In this document: positions 13,642 to 23,413 of the stretch, piece after piece
Position numbering within the stretch: the first letter of the stretch is position 1
How the letters are laid out: each line of letters opens with the position of its first letter
Assembly: GCF_001044255.1 (NCBI RefSeq)
Contig: NZ_JYNX01000060.1
Span: 140,951-204,950 of the forward strand
Reading direction: 5' to 3'
Length of the DNA: 64,000 bases
Source: Mycolicibacterium chubuense
GTDB taxonomy: Bacteria > Actinomycetota > Actinomycetes > Mycobacteriales > Mycobacteriaceae
Notes under the pieces: generated by a model
The model's database searches: none
Seen by the model: the letters and a program-made list of their open reading frames with translations, nothing else
What the model was told of the DNA's origin: nothing
Translations under genes and position numbers: made by a program

Positions 13642-14854
13642 GATGGGCGTCCATGGTGACGTTCTTCGCGGCGAGCAGCGCCGAGAGGGTCTGCGGGATC
13701 AGCGCGAGCGCCAGCACCGCCATCGCGACGGTCCAGGATGCGGTCAGGTCGTGCAGCAGACCGATCGCGACCGGACCGACGGCGGCGAGCGCATATCCGA
13801 TGCTCTGCGCCATCCCGGACACCTGGCTCGTCTGGGCGGTCGACGTGCTCCGCACCACCATGAACAGCAGGGCGAGGCTGATCGACGCCCCCGGCCCGGC
13901 CATCACGAGCATCACCCAAAGGGTGGGCGCGAAGCCGGTGCACAGCAGTCCGACGAAGCCGACCGCGGTCACCGCCAGTGCCAGCAGCGTGATCGCCCGC
14001 TGATCGGCGAAGCGGCCGGCCACGATCGGGGCCAGCAGCGACATCGACAACCCCGCCACCTGGCCCAGCGCCAGCACCGCACCGGCGCCACCGGCCGACA
14101 TACCGCGGTCGATCAGCACCTCGGGCAGCCATGCGGTGAAGGTGTAGAAGATCAGCGACTGCGCCGCCATGAACACCGTGATTGCCCACGCGATCGGGTT
14201 ACGCCACAGCGATGCCGGCGCGTGGCCGACCTCGACGCGGTGCACCCGGCGCAGTTGCGGCACCCAGACGACGAGCGCGAGCACCGCGAACAGACCCCAA
14301 CTGGCCAGCGCCATCCGCCAGTCGCCGCCCAGCGCGTCGTTGATCGGGATCGTCAGGGCCGCCGCCGCGGCGGCGCCGCCGGAGAGCGTCATCGAGTACA
14401 GACCGGTCATCAGGCCGGACCGGTCGGGGAAGTCGCGTTTGATCAGCGAGGGCAGCACGACGTTGCAGATGCCGATCCCGGCGCCGGCCAGCGCGGAGCC
14501 GGCGAACAGCGCACTCGGTGCCGGCATCAGGCGCACCGCGGTCGCCACGATCAGCACGGCCAGCGCGGCGAACACGGTTCGTTCGATCCCGAAGCGCGCG
14601 GCGCAGCGCGGCGCCAGCGGGGCGACCAGACCGAAGACGAACACCGGCAGGGTGGTGAGCAGACCGGTGACCGCGCTGCTCCAGCCCGTCGCCGACTTGA
14701 TGTCGCCGACCAGCGGAGCCACCGCCACCACCGCGGGGCGCAGATTGGCGGCGACCAACATGATCGCGACTGCGGTGAGAACCGTCACGATGGCCGGACG
14801 AGGCCGATCATGAGTTAGCGTCGAGGGGGGTGCGGTACTGGGGGCGGGGCTCAC
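13628..14854 (-). CDS. CynX/NimT-type MFS transporter
   Basis: The protein has 408 residues and about 12 membrane helices, and reads as a major facilitator of the cyanate-permease-like group (NLRPAVVAVAPLVGDI in helix 1; SLIKRDFPDRSGLMTGLYS in the helix 4 area). Substrates in this group vary: cyanate, nitroimidazoles, other small anions and drugs. The GTG at 14854 is preceded by GGGGGAA on its strand; the frame is open much further upstream but runs into the antisense of the SpoIIE gene. It is divergent from that gene, with about 100 bases between. No neighbour suggests the substrate. Confidence 0.85.
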   Translation of the reverse strand: MSPAPSTAPPSTLTHDRPRPAIVTVLTAVAIMLVAANLRPAVVAVAPLVGDIKSATGWSSAVTGLLTTLPVFVFGLVAPLAPRCAARFGIERTVFAALAVLIVATAVRLMPAPSALFAGSALAGAGIGICNVVLPSLIKRDFPDRSGLMTGLYSMTLSGGAAAAAALTIPINDALGGDWRMALASWGLFAVLALVVWVPQLRRVHRVEVGHAPASLWRNPIAWAITVFMAAQSLIFYTFTAWLPEVLIDRGMSAGGAGAVLALGQVAGLSMSLLAPIVAGRFADQRAITLLALAVTAVGFVGLLCTGFAPTLWVMLVMAGPGASISLALLFMVVRSTSTAQTSQVSGMAQSIGYALAAVGPVAIGLLHDLTASWTVAMAVLALALIPQTLSALLAAKNVTMDAHQKSR

Positions 14855-14956
14855 TTCCCCCAGGGTGGTCCGGCGGGCGCCGTCGGGGCAAATCAATTGT
14901 TCACCGCCACACCGGCCCTGCGTAGAGTGGCAAAGAAGTCGATCGGAAAGGCCGTC

Positions 14957-16606
14957 ATGCGCGAGGACGCTCCCCTCGGCATAGCCGTGTCGCCCGATGC
15001 TGCCTGGGAAACCGTGCCCCACCCGGTCGTGGTGATCAGCCCGGACGGCACGGTGCGCGCGTCGAGCGCCGCCGCCCGGGCACTGTTTCCTGCCGCCGCG
15101 CCCGGTACCGCGCTGCACGAGGCGCTGCCGTCGTGGCTCGCGACGGCCCATGCCGATCTGGGCACCGGCACCGCACCCCGCGCCGTGACCGGAACCGTCC
15201 AGGGCTGCGACGTCGAGGCGCGCGCGATCCGGCTGCCGGACGGTGAGGCCGCGTGGTGGCTGTTCATCGACACCGCCCGGGCGCTGCTGCAGGCCCAGGA
15301 GGCGGTCACCCGCGAACGCGACCGGGCCACGTTCCTCGACGAGGCGTCGACGGAGCTGATGGCGTCGCTGAACGTCGACCGCTGCATGGAGGCCACCGCG
15401 AGCATGGCGGCCCGCCACCTCGCGGACGCCGCCGTCGTGGTGGCCCCCGCCAACCGCGGCCGGATCCCGCTGGTGTGCTGCGGCCCCGACGGAACCGTCG
15501 AGCAGCGGGTCATCGACGGCGAACCCGACCTCGTCGCCGGGCTCAGCGAGGCGCTGCGCGGCTTCCCGCCGGTCCCGTCGCGGTGGATCGATCCCGCCAC
15601 GGTCCCCGACTGGCTCATCCCGTCGTCGTTCCGCGGTCCCGTCGGCTCGATCGTCATCACTCCGCTTCCCGGTCACGGGGTGCCGGCGGGGGCGCTGGTC
15701 CTGCTGCGACAGAGCTCCCAGATGGCGTTCAGCGACGGCGAGGAGGTGTTCGCCCGGCTCTTCGCTTCACGCGCCGGCACCGCGCTGTCCGCGGCCCGCC
15801 TCTATGGCGAGCAGGCCGCGATCACCAACACGCTGATGCGCGACCTGCTGCCGCCGCGGCTGCACCGCTTCCACGGCATCGAGCTGGCCGGCGGTTACCG
15901 CGCGTCCGAAGACCACCATCTGGTCAGCGGCGACTTCTACGACGTCCATCCGGCCGAGACGCCGGAGGACGAGACGCTCGTCGTGCTCGGCGACGTCTGC
16001 GACAAGGGTCTGGAAGCCGCCGTGGTGACCGGCAAGATCCGCAACACCCTGCAGGCACTCGCGCCGCTGGCCGAGGATCACGCGGGGGTGCTGCGGCTGC
16101 TCAACAGCGCGCTGCTGTCCGGTGACCACGCACGGTTCGCCACGCTGGTGCTGGCCTCGGTGTCCCGGCGCGAGGGGCAGGTGCACCTGCGCCTGACCAG
16201 TGCAGGCCACCTGCCGCCGCTGATCGTGCGCGCCGACGGACGCGTCGAGGAGGCCGACACCCGCGGCACCCTGGTCGGTGCGCTGCCGGAGATCAAGTCG
16301 CGCACCTTCGACACCGCACTCGCCCCGGGCGAGACGTGCCTGCTCTACACCGACGGGGTGACCGAGGCGCACGGCGGCCCGCTGGGCGCCGACATGTTCG
16401 GTGAGGAGCGGCTCAAGACGGCGCTGCGGCAGTGTGTCGGCATGCCCGCCGAAGCCGTGGTCGAGCGGATCATGATGCTCGCCTCACAGTGGGTATACGG
16501 CAAGGCACACGACGACATCGCGGTGGTGGCGATCACCGCTCCGCGCCGAACACACCTCAGCGCGGTCGACGGGCACACCGCCGGGAGGTACACCGCATCA
16601 GCATGA
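14957..16606 (+). CDS. PAS/GAF-regulated SpoIIE-type PP2C phosphatase
   Basis: The ATG at 14957 follows GGAAAGG and gives 549 residues. A PAS-like N-terminal domain (PHPVVVISPDGTVRASSAAA) is followed by a GAF domain (from about residue 130 to 300). The SpoIIE/PP2C phosphatase domain has metal aspartates in VSGDFYDV and VLGDVCDKGLEAA, then LLYTDGVTEA and the terminal DDIAVVAI. Such enzymes dephosphorylate STAS-domain antagonists in partner-switching cascades that release a sigma factor. Its last gene-mate is just such a STAS protein, so the three genes 14957-17996 make one switch. No serine kinase (RsbW type) lies in the operon. The frame upstream to 14897 is unlikely to be used. Confidence 0.92.
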   Translation: MREDAPLGIAVSPDAAWETVPHPVVVISPDGTVRASSAAARALFPAAAPGTALHEALPSWLATAHADLGTGTAPRAVTGTVQGCDVEARAIRLPDGEAAWWLFIDTARALLQAQEAVTRERDRATFLDEASTELMASLNVDRCMEATASMAARHLADAAVVVAPANRGRIPLVCCGPDGTVEQRVIDGEPDLVAGLSEALRGFPPVPSRWIDPATVPDWLIPSSFRGPVGSIVITPLPGHGVPAGALVLLRQSSQMAFSDGEEVFARLFASRAGTALSAARLYGEQAAITNTLMRDLLPPRLHRFHGIELAGGYRASEDHHLVSGDFYDVHPAETPEDETLVVLGDVCDKGLEAAVVTGKIRNTLQALAPLAEDHAGVLRLLNSALLSGDHARFATLVLASVSRREGQVHLRLTSAGHLPPLIVRADGRVEEADTRGTLVGALPEIKSRTFDTALAPGETCLLYTDGVTEAHGGPLGADMFGEERLKTALRQCVGMPAEAVVERIMMLASQWVYGKAHDDIAVVAITAPRRTHLSAVDGHTAGRYTASA

Positions 16607-17652
16607 GCACGACCGAACAGCTCTGGACCGCGATCATCGACGGGGACGAGTACGCCGCCGTGGGCGCCGTGTTCGCCGCCGCGGACGCCGGCACCCCGTG
16701 CGAGGAGATCCTGCTCGACGTCATCGCCCCGGTGCAGCAGCGGGTCGGTGCGGAGTGGGCCGCCAACCGGATCACCGTCGCCCAGGAGCACGTGGCGACC
16801 GCGATCAACGACCGGGTGATCGCCGCGCTGGCGCACCACCCCGCCTGCCGGCCCACGGCGTCAGCGGGCCGCGTCACCGTGGCGTGTGTGGACGGCGAGT
16901 GGCACGCGCTGCCGGCCCGGTTGCTCGCCGAGGTGTTGCGGCTGCGTGGCTGGCAGGTCGATTTCCTCGGCGCGCAGGTGCCGACGCCGCACCTGATCGC
17001 CCATCTGCACCAGACCGGCCCCGACGCAGTCGCGCTGTCGTGCATGATCCCGACCCGGCTGCCCACCGCGCACGCCGCGATCACCGCGTGTCAGGCCGCC
17101 GGGGTCCCGGTGCTGGCGGGCGGCGCCGCGTTCGGTGCCGACGGGCGGTTCGCGCGGCTGCTCGGCGCCGACGGCTGGGCGCCCGATGCCCGGGCCGCGG
17201 CCGCTCACCTACAGCAGGGGATGCCCCGGCACACCGCCGGACGGCCGCACCAACCCATCGACGACCTCCCCCACCTCGTCGACCAGGAGTACACGATGGT
17301 CAGCGGCACGGCCGGTCAGCTGGTCAAGGCGACGATCGTCGAACTCGAGGAGCAGTTCCCCGCGATGCAGGACTACTCCGAGGAGCAGCGGCAGCGCACG
17401 GTGGAGGACATCGCGCACATCGTCGATTTCCTCGCCACCGCCCTGTACACCGACGACGACGCGCTGTTCGCCGACTTCGTCACCTGGACGGCCGACATCC
17501 TCACCGCCCGCGGTGTCCCGGCAGCCTCGCTGCATCCGGCGCTGCAGTCGCTGGCGACGCAACTGTCCGAGTTCCCGCGGGCCCAGCGCCTGCTGGCCGC
17601 GGCCCGCAGCGCGCTGCGACCGGCCACGATCGACGAGGCGGCGAGTGCATGA
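16603..17652 (+). CDS. Cobalamin (B12)-binding domain protein in a partner-switch operon
   Basis: The 349-residue protein starts in an ATGA overlap with the phosphatase gene. Residues 1-85 look like the helical cap of B12-binding modules. Residues 88-200 form a B12-binding Rossmann domain: VDGEWHALPARLLAEVLRLR, then DFLGAQVPTPHL, SCMIPTRL and GGAAFG. His101 would be the lower axial ligand; the usual Asp-x-His-x-x-Gly motif reads Glu-x-His-x-x-Pro. A helical C-terminal domain (about residues 225-345) recalls the non-haem globin N-domain of RsbR proteins, a weak match. No HTH is present, unlike CarH/LitR. It probably senses a cobalamin, perhaps light or redox through it, and feeds the SpoIIE/STAS switch. 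Confidence 0.85.
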   Translation: MSTTEQLWTAIIDGDEYAAVGAVFAAADAGTPCEEILLDVIAPVQQRVGAEWAANRITVAQEHVATAINDRVIAALAHHPACRPTASAGRVTVACVDGEWHALPARLLAEVLRLRGWQVDFLGAQVPTPHLIAHLHQTGPDAVALSCMIPTRLPTAHAAITACQAAGVPVLAGGAAFGADGRFARLLGADGWAPDARAAAAHLQQGMPRHTAGRPHQPIDDLPHLVDQEYTMVSGTAGQLVKATIVELEEQFPAMQDYSEEQRQRTVEDIAHIVDFLATALYTDDDALFADFVTWTADILTARGVPAASLHPALQSLATQLSEFPRAQRLLAAARSALRPATIDEAASA

Positions 17653-17996
17653 ACCTGACGCTGATCACCCACATCGCCGGCACGGCCCTGACGCTGCGCG
17701 TCGGCGGCGACCTCGACTACCAGAGCACCGGCGAGCTGATCGCAGCCGTATCCGAGGCGCTCGCCGGTCCGGCGGTCACCGATCTGCACCTCGACTTCAC
17801 CGAGCTGACGTTCTGCGATTCGGCCGGGTTGTCGGGCCTCCTGCTGATCCACCGCAGGACCTCCACCGCCGGCGTGCATCTGCATCTCGACAATCGGCCC
17901 CCCCAGCTGCAGCGGATCCTCGACATCACCGGCGTCCTCGAACACCTCACCAGCCGGCCCGCCCGCGAAGAGCCGAGCGAATCCGGCATCGTCTGA
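17649..17996 (+). CDS. STAS-domain anti-sigma factor antagonist
   Basis: This 115-residue protein is a single STAS domain: VGGDLDYQSTGELIAAV, LHLDFTELTFCDSAGLSGLL and a final helix with ILDITGVLEHL. The phosphorylatable serine is in CDSAGL. It overlaps the B12-binding gene by four bases (ATGA). It should bind an anti-sigma kinase when dephosphorylated by the SpoIIE enzyme two genes upstream. The kinase and sigma factor are not in this window. Confidence 0.93.
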   Translation: MNLTLITHIAGTALTLRVGGDLDYQSTGELIAAVSEALAGPAVTDLHLDFTELTFCDSAGLSGLLLIHRRTSTAGVHLHLDNRPPQLQRILDITGVLEHLTSRPAREEPSESGIV

Positions 17997-18002
17997 GCCG
18001 AC

Positions 18003-18791
18003 GTGCCCGAGGGTGACACGGTCTACGCCCTGGCCCGCCGCCTGGACGACGCGCTGCGCGGCCGCACCCTGGAGCGCGGCGAGCTGCGGGTGCCCGCGCA
18101 TGCGACCGACGACCTCGCGGGGCGCACGGTGCTGTCCCACGTCACCCACGGCAAGCATTTGCTGACCCGGCTCTCCGATGACCTGACCCTGCACACGCAC
18201 CTCCGGATGTCGGGATCGTGGACCGTGTCGGCCACCGGACGCTGGCTGCCCAGGTCGGTGATGCCCGACGTGCGGGTGCTGCTGCGCACCGACGGCCCGG
18301 CTGCCTACGGCGTGAAACTGCCGGTGGTGCAGCTGGTCCGGTCCTCGGACGAGGCGCAGTGTGTGGGGCACCTCGGGCCCGACCCGCTGCGCGACGACTG
18401 GGATCTCGCCGAGGCGGCGCGCCGGCTCACCGCGGACCCGGAACGTCCGCTCGTGGCCGCTCTACTCGACCAGCGGTGCGTGGCGGGCTTCGGCAACCTG
18501 TGGGCCAACGAGCTCTGCTTCCTGCGCGGGCACGACCCATGGACACCGGTGGGCCGGGTCGACGTCGTCGCACTGCTCGAACTGGGGGCGCGGGCGCTGC
18601 GGCACTCAGCCACCGTCCCGGGCGCGATGCAGGTGACCACCGGGGTGCGGCGCAAGGGCGAGCAGCACTGGGTGGCCGGCCGGGCGGGCCGGCCCTGCCT
18701 GCGATGCGGCACGACGGTGCGGGTGGTCGCCGAGGTGGCCAACGACCCGGAGCGCCGGCGCACCTGGTGGTGTCCGACATGTCAGCGATGA
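18003..18791 (+). CDS. nei: Fpg/Nei family DNA glycosylase-AP lyase (endonuclease VIII type)
   Basis: The 262-residue base-excision repair enzyme removes oxidised bases. The mature N-terminus would be Pro2 (PEGDTVYALARRL), the Schiff-base nucleophile, followed by Glu3. HGKHLL and THLRMSGSW hold the beta-clamp residues. The helix-two-turn-helix segment has AGFGNLWANELCF. The C-terminal zinc finger is CLRCG...CPTCQR. PEGDT, in place of PELPE, points to Nei and not MutM/Fpg. The GTG start lies six bases after the STAS stop, so it may be co-transcribed with the partner-switch genes. Confidence 0.9.
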   Translation: MPEGDTVYALARRLDDALRGRTLERGELRVPAHATDDLAGRTVLSHVTHGKHLLTRLSDDLTLHTHLRMSGSWTVSATGRWLPRSVMPDVRVLLRTDGPAAYGVKLPVVQLVRSSDEAQCVGHLGPDPLRDDWDLAEAARRLTADPERPLVAALLDQRCVAGFGNLWANELCFLRGHDPWTPVGRVDVVALLELGARALRHSATVPGAMQVTTGVRRKGEQHWVAGRAGRPCLRCGTTVRVVAEVANDPERRRTWWCPTCQR

Positions 18792-18824
18792 GTCGAACCG
18801 CGCGGCAGCGGGAACACCGGCCCG

Positions 18825-19496
18825 ATGGACACCGTGGAGTACGCCCCGCACCGGCACGCCGACGTGTACGGCGCACCGTCGGACCCGTCGCTGCTGCTGT
18901 GGCACGGCACCCAGACCGACGCCCGCGCGACCGTGCGCCGGCTCGCCGAGGCACTCGAGCAGCGCGGGTTCGGCGTGGTTGCGCCCGACTGGGATTCGCA
19001 CGCACCCGACGGGGGCCGCGCCGGTCTGCTCGCCTCGGTCGAGCACGTCCGCGGCTGGTCCACCGAGCCGGACCGGCTGACGCTCGTCGGATGGTCGTTG
19101 GGCGGCGCGGCCGCCGCGGGGCTGACACTGGCCGCGCAGCGCTTCGGCGTCGCGCTCGGCCACACCGTGTGTCTGGCCGGGGCGTTCATGGTGGCGGACC
19201 CGATCAGCGGTTCCCCGTTGACCGACCTGCTGGCCGGGGCGCGGCCGGGGGCGCCGTTCACCCTGCTGCACGGCCGCACCGACGACGTCGTGCCGCTGGC
19301 GGTCAGTCGGTCTTTCGCAACTGAGCTGGAGGAAGTCGGCTGGCCCGTGCGCGTCGTCGAACTCGACACCGATCACGGCGCGATCGCCGGGGCCCGGTAC
19401 GACGCGGCCGCGGATCGCTATGCGCCGTCGGAGGATCCGACCGCGATACGGGTCGCTACCGAGGTGGCCGACCTCATTGTGGCTGCACGGCAATAG
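18825..19496 (+). CDS. Alpha/beta-hydrolase (dienelactone-hydrolase-like)
   Basis: The 223-residue protein is a small alpha/beta-hydrolase. The nucleophile elbow is GWSLGG (Ser near residue 90); the acid is probably Asp in GRTDDVVPL, and the histidine is in DTDHGAI. There is no signal peptide. Substrate unknown; the compact size resembles carboxylesterase/thioesterase members. Its end overlaps the convergent thioesterase gene by 23 bases. Confidence 0.75.
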   Translation: MDTVEYAPHRHADVYGAPSDPSLLLWHGTQTDARATVRRLAEALEQRGFGVVAPDWDSHAPDGGRAGLLASVEHVRGWSTEPDRLTLVGWSLGGAAAAGLTLAAQRFGVALGHTVCLAGAFMVADPISGSPLTDLLAGARPGAPFTLLHGRTDDVVPLAVSRSFATELEEVGWPVRVVELDTDHGAIAGARYDAAADRYAPSEDPTAIRVATEVADLIVAARQ

Positions 19497-19908
19497 ATTC
19501 CAGCGCGATGCGGATCCCGTCCGGGATCGGCACCGCCCTGCGGTGCTCGCGGTCGACGAAGACGTGCACGAAACGTCCGTGCGCCAGCGGCTCGTCGCCG
19601 TCGGCTCCGAAGATCGCCACTCCCCACGTCACCGATCGGCGCGACAGCGCGTCGACCCGCAGTCCCGCGCGCAGCGCGTCGGGGTAGGCGGCCGGAGCGC
19701 GATACGTGCACGCCGACTCGACCACCAGCGCGATGACCGGTGAGGTGTGAATGTCGAGGCCGCCCTGGGTGATCAGGAAGTGGTTGGCGACGGTGTCGAA
19801 GTAGCTGTAGTAGGTGACGTTGTTGACGTGTCCGTAGACGTCGTTGTCCATCCAGCGGGTGGTGATGGGCAGGAAGTACCGGTACTCGCCGGCGTTCTCG
19901 GTGGTCAC
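19474..19908 (-). CDS. Acyl-CoA thioesterase, 4-hydroxybenzoyl-CoA type hotdog
   Basis: The 144-residue single hotdog domain has [20 protein letters not shown], the 4HBT signature with the catalytic Asp and the helix that follows. It hydrolyses acyl- or aryl-CoA. It is the last gene of a minus-strand operon (EamA, HOT, thioesterase); the start ATG overlaps the HOT stop by four bases. Confidence 0.88.
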   Translation of the reverse strand: MTTENAGEYRYFLPITTRWMDNDVYGHVNNVTYYSYFDTVANHFLITQGGLDIHTSPVIALVVESACTYRAPAAYPDALRAGLRVDALSRRSVTWGVAIFGADGDEPLAHGRFVHVFVDREHRRAVPIPDGIRIALESIAVQPQ

Positions 19909-21200
19909 GACCAGTACCGGAGGGCTTGCCGAAAGGTGTTGGCCAGCAACGCCTCATCGATGTCGATCGGGGCGTTGCCGAGCAGCCGTTGCTGCGGCCA
20001 GGCGCCGGCCGCCAGCGCGGTGGCGTCGGACTCGGTGTAGCCGACCCCGGCGAGTCCGTCGGGCATGCCGACCGCGCGCATGATCCGCACCAGGTGGTCG
20101 GCCAGCACCGCGCCTGCGTCGGCGTCGGCGGCGCCCGCCACGTCGGCGCCGAGGTGCGCGGCGGCAGCCAGGTGCCGGGCCGGATCCGCGGGGGCGGTGA
20201 GCCGGAATGCGGCCGGGGCGTTGAGGATGACCGACATGCCGTGCGGGACGATGGGCGCGTCACCGGGGTAGCCCGACGGGTGGAAGTCCCGCACCTGACC
20301 GGCCACGGCGTAGGCCATCGCGTGCGGAATGTGTACGCCCGCATTGCCGAACGCGATGCCCGCCAGCGTCGCCGCCCACATGGTCTGTTCCCGCGCCTCC
20401 CGGTCGGCGGCGTCGGTGACGGCGCGTTCGAGGTAGCGGCCCAGCAGCCCGAGCGCCTCGCGGCTGCCCACATCGCTCCAGGGGTTGGCGCCCTGGCTCA
20501 TCGGCCGCTGACTGGCCTGCGCGGGCGCGGCACGCCGGGTGAACGGCCGGGCCGTGTAGGACTCCAGCGCGTGGGAGAGCACGTCGAGGCCGCTGCACGC
20601 GACGACCTCGCCGGGCAGCGTGTCGGTGCTGTCGGGGTCGACCAGCGCCTCGCTGGGCCGCAGCGCCGGGCTCGCGATGCCGGTCTTGGCGTGCAGGGAG
20701 AGCAGGTCGAAGATCGCGATACCGGTGACCTCGCTGCCGGTGCCCGAGGTCGTCGGGCACGCGATGTGCGGCGCCAGCGGCCCCGGCACCGGCCGCCCGG
20801 CGCCGATGGGCGCATTGACGTAGTCGGCGAAGTCCGCCGGATGGGTGGCGTAGAGGTTGGCGGCCTTGGCGGTGTCGATCACCGATCCCCCGCCCACCGA
20901 GACGTAGCCGTCGGGTTTCGTCTCCGTCGCGAAAGCCGTTGCTGCGCGGAAGGATTCATCTGTCGGTTCGACGCTCGACTCGGTGTAGGTGACGACGTCG
21001 AGGCCGGCGTCGCGCAGCGACTGCATTGCGGTGTCGAAGAACTCGAGCCGGGCGACCGAGGCGTCGGAGAACAACGCCACCCGGCGCATGCCCAGCGCCG
21101 TGGCACGGTCGCCGACTTCGCGCACGCAGCCCCGGCCGAAGGTGATGCGCGACGCGTCGACGGTGAACGCGGTGTCGAATTCGGAGTGGCAGCAGCTCAT
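19905..21200 (-). CDS. Hydroxyacid-oxoacid transhydrogenase, iron-containing ADH family
   Basis: The 431-residue protein matches the HOT/ADHFE1 branch of iron-type alcohol dehydrogenases. [19 protein letters not shown] is the NAD-binding region, followed by [13 protein letters not shown]. Metal-ligand histidines occur in [13 protein letters not shown] and [12 protein letters not shown]. The characteristic long insert [20 protein letters not shown] is also present. Known members interconvert 4-hydroxybutyrate or 2-hydroxyglutarate with oxoacids. Neighbours (DMT exporter, CoA thioesterase) do not fix the substrate. ATG at 21200, in ATGA overlap with the upstream transporter. Confidence 0.88.
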   Translation of the reverse strand: MSCCHSEFDTAFTVDASRITFGRGCVREVGDRATALGMRRVALFSDASVARLEFFDTAMQSLRDAGLDVVTYTESSVEPTDESFRAATAFATETKPDGYVSVGGGSVIDTAKAANLYATHPADFADYVNAPIGAGRPVPGPLAPHIACPTTSGTGSEVTGIAIFDLLSLHAKTGIASPALRPSEALVDPDSTDTLPGEVVACSGLDVLSHALESYTARPFTRRAAPAQASQRPMSQGANPWSDVGSREALGLLGRYLERAVTDAADREAREQTMWAATLAGIAFGNAGVHIPHAMAYAVAGQVRDFHPSGYPGDAPIVPHGMSVILNAPAAFRLTAPADPARHLAAAAHLGADVAGAADADAGAVLADHLVRIMRAVGMPDGLAGVGYTESDATALAAGAWPQQRLLGNAPIDIDEALLANTFRQALRYWS

Positions 21201-22117
21201 GGCTCGATTGTGCCGTCGAGGCCGCCGCCGCGGCGCACCGCCCGGGCGCTGACCACGAGCGCGGCCATCACCAGCGCGATGCCGGCGATCTCGGCCCGGT
21301 CGGGCCGTTGGGCAAGGGCCACCGCGCCGACCACGGCGGCGGTGGCGGGCAGCAGCGCGAGCAACAGCGCGAAGCGGGCGCGCCCGACGCGTGCCAGTAC
21401 CGGTTGGTCGAGCGCGTACGGAATGGCACTGGAGAGCACTCCCACTCCGGCGCCCAGGAGCCAGGTGCGCGCCTCGATGAGCACCGACGCGTCGATCACG
21501 CCCTGCACACCGAGCAGCACCGGCGCCGACAGCACCGCGGCGACGCCCATCCCGACGGCCAGCGAGTCGACGCCCGCGCCGGCGTCGGCCACCCGCTTGC
21601 CGAGCAGGATGTAGCCCGCCCACAGCGCGGCGGCGAGCAGAGCGAACGCCACGCCGGCACCGTGGACCCCGGTCTGCGGGCCGGCCAGCAGGTACACCCC
21701 GGCGGCGACCAGCATGGCGGCGCCGTAGTCCAGCGGCCGGCGGGAGCCGAGCACCGCGACGGCCACCGGGCCGGTGAACTCGATGGCCACGGCGGTGCCG
21801 AGCGGGATCCGCGCGATCGACTCGTAGAACGCCACGTTCATCGCGAGCGTGACGATCCCGAACATCGCCGCCGCGCCCAGCTCGGGCCGGGTCCAGCGGC
21901 GCCGCCACGGCCGTCGCCAGGCGAGCAGCACCACCGCGGCGCCCGCCGCGCGCAGCCACGCCACCGTGGACGGGGCCGTCGTCTCGAACAGCGTCACCCC
22001 GACCGCGGCGCCGGCGTATTGGGAGACGGCGCCGACGACGAAGAACAGCGGCACCGACCAGCCCGGGATCCGGGCCGCGGGCCGCGGTCGGCTAGCCGGC
22101 GGTGGCCCTGCGGGCAC
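21197..22117 (-). CDS. EamA/RhtA-type drug-metabolite exporter
   Basis: The protein has 306 residues, ten membrane helices and two EamA repeats. It reads like RhtA-type exporters ([20 protein letters not shown] is typical). These release amino acids or related metabolites. The gene overlaps the upstream SDR by 26 bases and the downstream HOT gene by four, so the three are one transcript. Confidence 0.85.
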   Translation of the reverse strand: MPAGPPPASRPRPAARIPGWSVPLFFVVGAVSQYAGAAVGVTLFETTAPSTVAWLRAAGAAVVLLAWRRPWRRRWTRPELGAAAMFGIVTLAMNVAFYESIARIPLGTAVAIEFTGPVAVAVLGSRRPLDYGAAMLVAAGVYLLAGPQTGVHGAGVAFALLAAALWAGYILLGKRVADAGAGVDSLAVGMGVAAVLSAPVLLGVQGVIDASVLIEARTWLLGAGVGVLSSAIPYALDQPVLARVGRARFALLLALLPATAAVVGAVALAQRPDRAEIAGIALVMAALVVSARAVRRGGGLDGTIEP

Positions 22118-22928
22118 GTTCGGTCATCGAGGCGATCACGCCGCCGTCGTTGAGGATGTCGGTGCCGGTCAGGTAGCCGGCCCGCCCGCTCGCACAGAAC
22201 GCCAGCAGCTCGGCCATCTCCTCGGCGGTGCCCCACCGCGGCACCGCGGCGTCGGCCACCATCGCACCGGCGCCGGCCTTCTCCTCGAGCCGGCCCATCT
22301 CGGTGTCGGTCGAGCCCGGCGAGACGGACAGGATGCGCAGCCCGCGGCCGGTGAACCGCTCCGCCTGCGCCGTCGAATACCACCGCACGAAGCTCTTGCT
22401 CAGCGCGTAGGCCAGGCCCGGGCGGGCCTGATCGGGCGCGACGTCGCAGGCCGTGCGCATCTGCTCGAGGAAGGTGGGCGCGTCCTCGAGCGCCCGGGGG
22501 AACGTGGCGATCGGCACCACCGACTCGGGCAGCATGTGCGCCGCCATGGACGCCACGTTGACCAGCGCGGCGCCCTCGGGGGCGACGCGGTAGAACTCCT
22601 CTCCGACGGTGAGCGTGCCGATCGCGTTCGTCGTGAGGATGTGGTCGGCGTCGCCCATGCTCGGGCTGACGCCCGCGGTGTGGATCACCGAGGTCAGCGT
22701 GCCGAGCTCGGTGGCGGTGCGCAGCAGTGCGGCGACGGCGCCCGCGTCGGTGACGTCACCGGCGACGGCGGTCGCCGCGATGCCCTGCCCGTCGAGCACC
22801 GCGTGCGCGGCGGCGAGCCGGTCCTCCCGAACGTCGAACAGCACGACGCCGTGGTCTCGGCCGACGATCGCCGCCGTCGCCTGCCCCATGCCGCCCGCTC
22901 CCCCGGTGATCACCGACACACGCGTCAT
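22092..22928 (-). CDS. Short-chain dehydrogenase/reductase
   Basis: The 278-residue classical SDR has the nucleotide-binding TGGAGGMG near the N-terminus. The catalytic Ser is in NVASMAAH, and Tyr-x3-Lys is in AYALSKSFVRW. An extended loop after the Ser strand (PRALEDAPTFLEQM) resembles steroid or 3-alpha-hydroxysteroid type members. It is the first gene of the minus-strand operon ending at 19474. Confidence 0.85.
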   Translation of the reverse strand: MTRVSVITGGAGGMGQATAAIVGRDHGVVLFDVREDRLAAAHAVLDGQGIAATAVAGDVTDAGAVAALLRTATELGTLTSVIHTAGVSPSMGDADHILTTNAIGTLTVGEEFYRVAPEGAALVNVASMAAHMLPESVVPIATFPRALEDAPTFLEQMRTACDVAPDQARPGLAYALSKSFVRWYSTAQAERFTGRGLRILSVSPGSTDTEMGRLEEKAGAGAMVADAAVPRWGTAEEMAELLAFCASGRAGYLTGTDILNDGGVIASMTERARRATAG

Positions 22929-22970
22929 AGTTAGACCGTATAGGCAACACGGCTGCCTCGGAAGACGGTG

Positions 22971-23405
22971 TCAGGATTCGGTGAGGGCCTGCAGGCGCAC
23001 CAGGGTCTGGTCCATGATGCTGCCCACCTGCCGCGCCGCCACCCAGTCCGCGACCAGCCCCAGCACCCCGCCCGGCGCCTCATATGCCAGCCGGAACGTC
23101 ACCTTCGTCTTGCCGTCACCGTATTCGCGCAGCCGGAAGCGCCCCCGCAGCGTCACCCCGGTGATGCCGATCCACGCCAGGTCGCGGGCGTCGTCGAACT
23201 CCACCACCTCGATCACGCCGCCGATGGGCACCGAGCCGACCCGCCAGTGCACCGTGAAGCGGGATCCGACGCCGACCGGACCGTCGGTGACGGTCTCCCA
23301 GCGCTCGAGATGCGCCATGAACTCGGGGTAGCAGGTCGGGTCACTGACGTGCTTCCACACGATGTGAGGGTCGACGTTGACGACCCTGCTTCGCGACAGC
23401 CGCAT
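22971..23405 (-). CDS. SRPBCC (START-like) family protein
   Basis: The 144-residue protein has the helix-grip pattern of polyketide cyclase/START-like proteins: MRLSRSRVVNVDPHIVWKHV at the start and a final long helix MDQTLVRLQAL. Such proteins bind hydrophobic ligands. The ATG at 23405 is preceded by GGAGAG. It follows the acyltransferase by eight bases, so the two are probably co-transcribed and linked to lipid metabolism. Confidence 0.8.
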   Translation of the reverse strand: MRLSRSRVVNVDPHIVWKHVSDPTCYPEFMAHLERWETVTDGPVGVGSRFTVHWRVGSVPIGGVIEVVEFDDARDLAWIGITGVTLRGRFRLREYGDGKTKVTFRLAYEAPGGVLGLVADWVAARQVGSIMDQTLVRLQALTES

Positions 23406-23413
23406 CGTCTCTC

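Noticed and set aside
14855-15676. N-terminal extension of the MFS frame
   Set aside because: Extension is low-complexity and antisense to the SpoIIE gene; the GTG at 14854 has a ribosome site and a normal MFS start.
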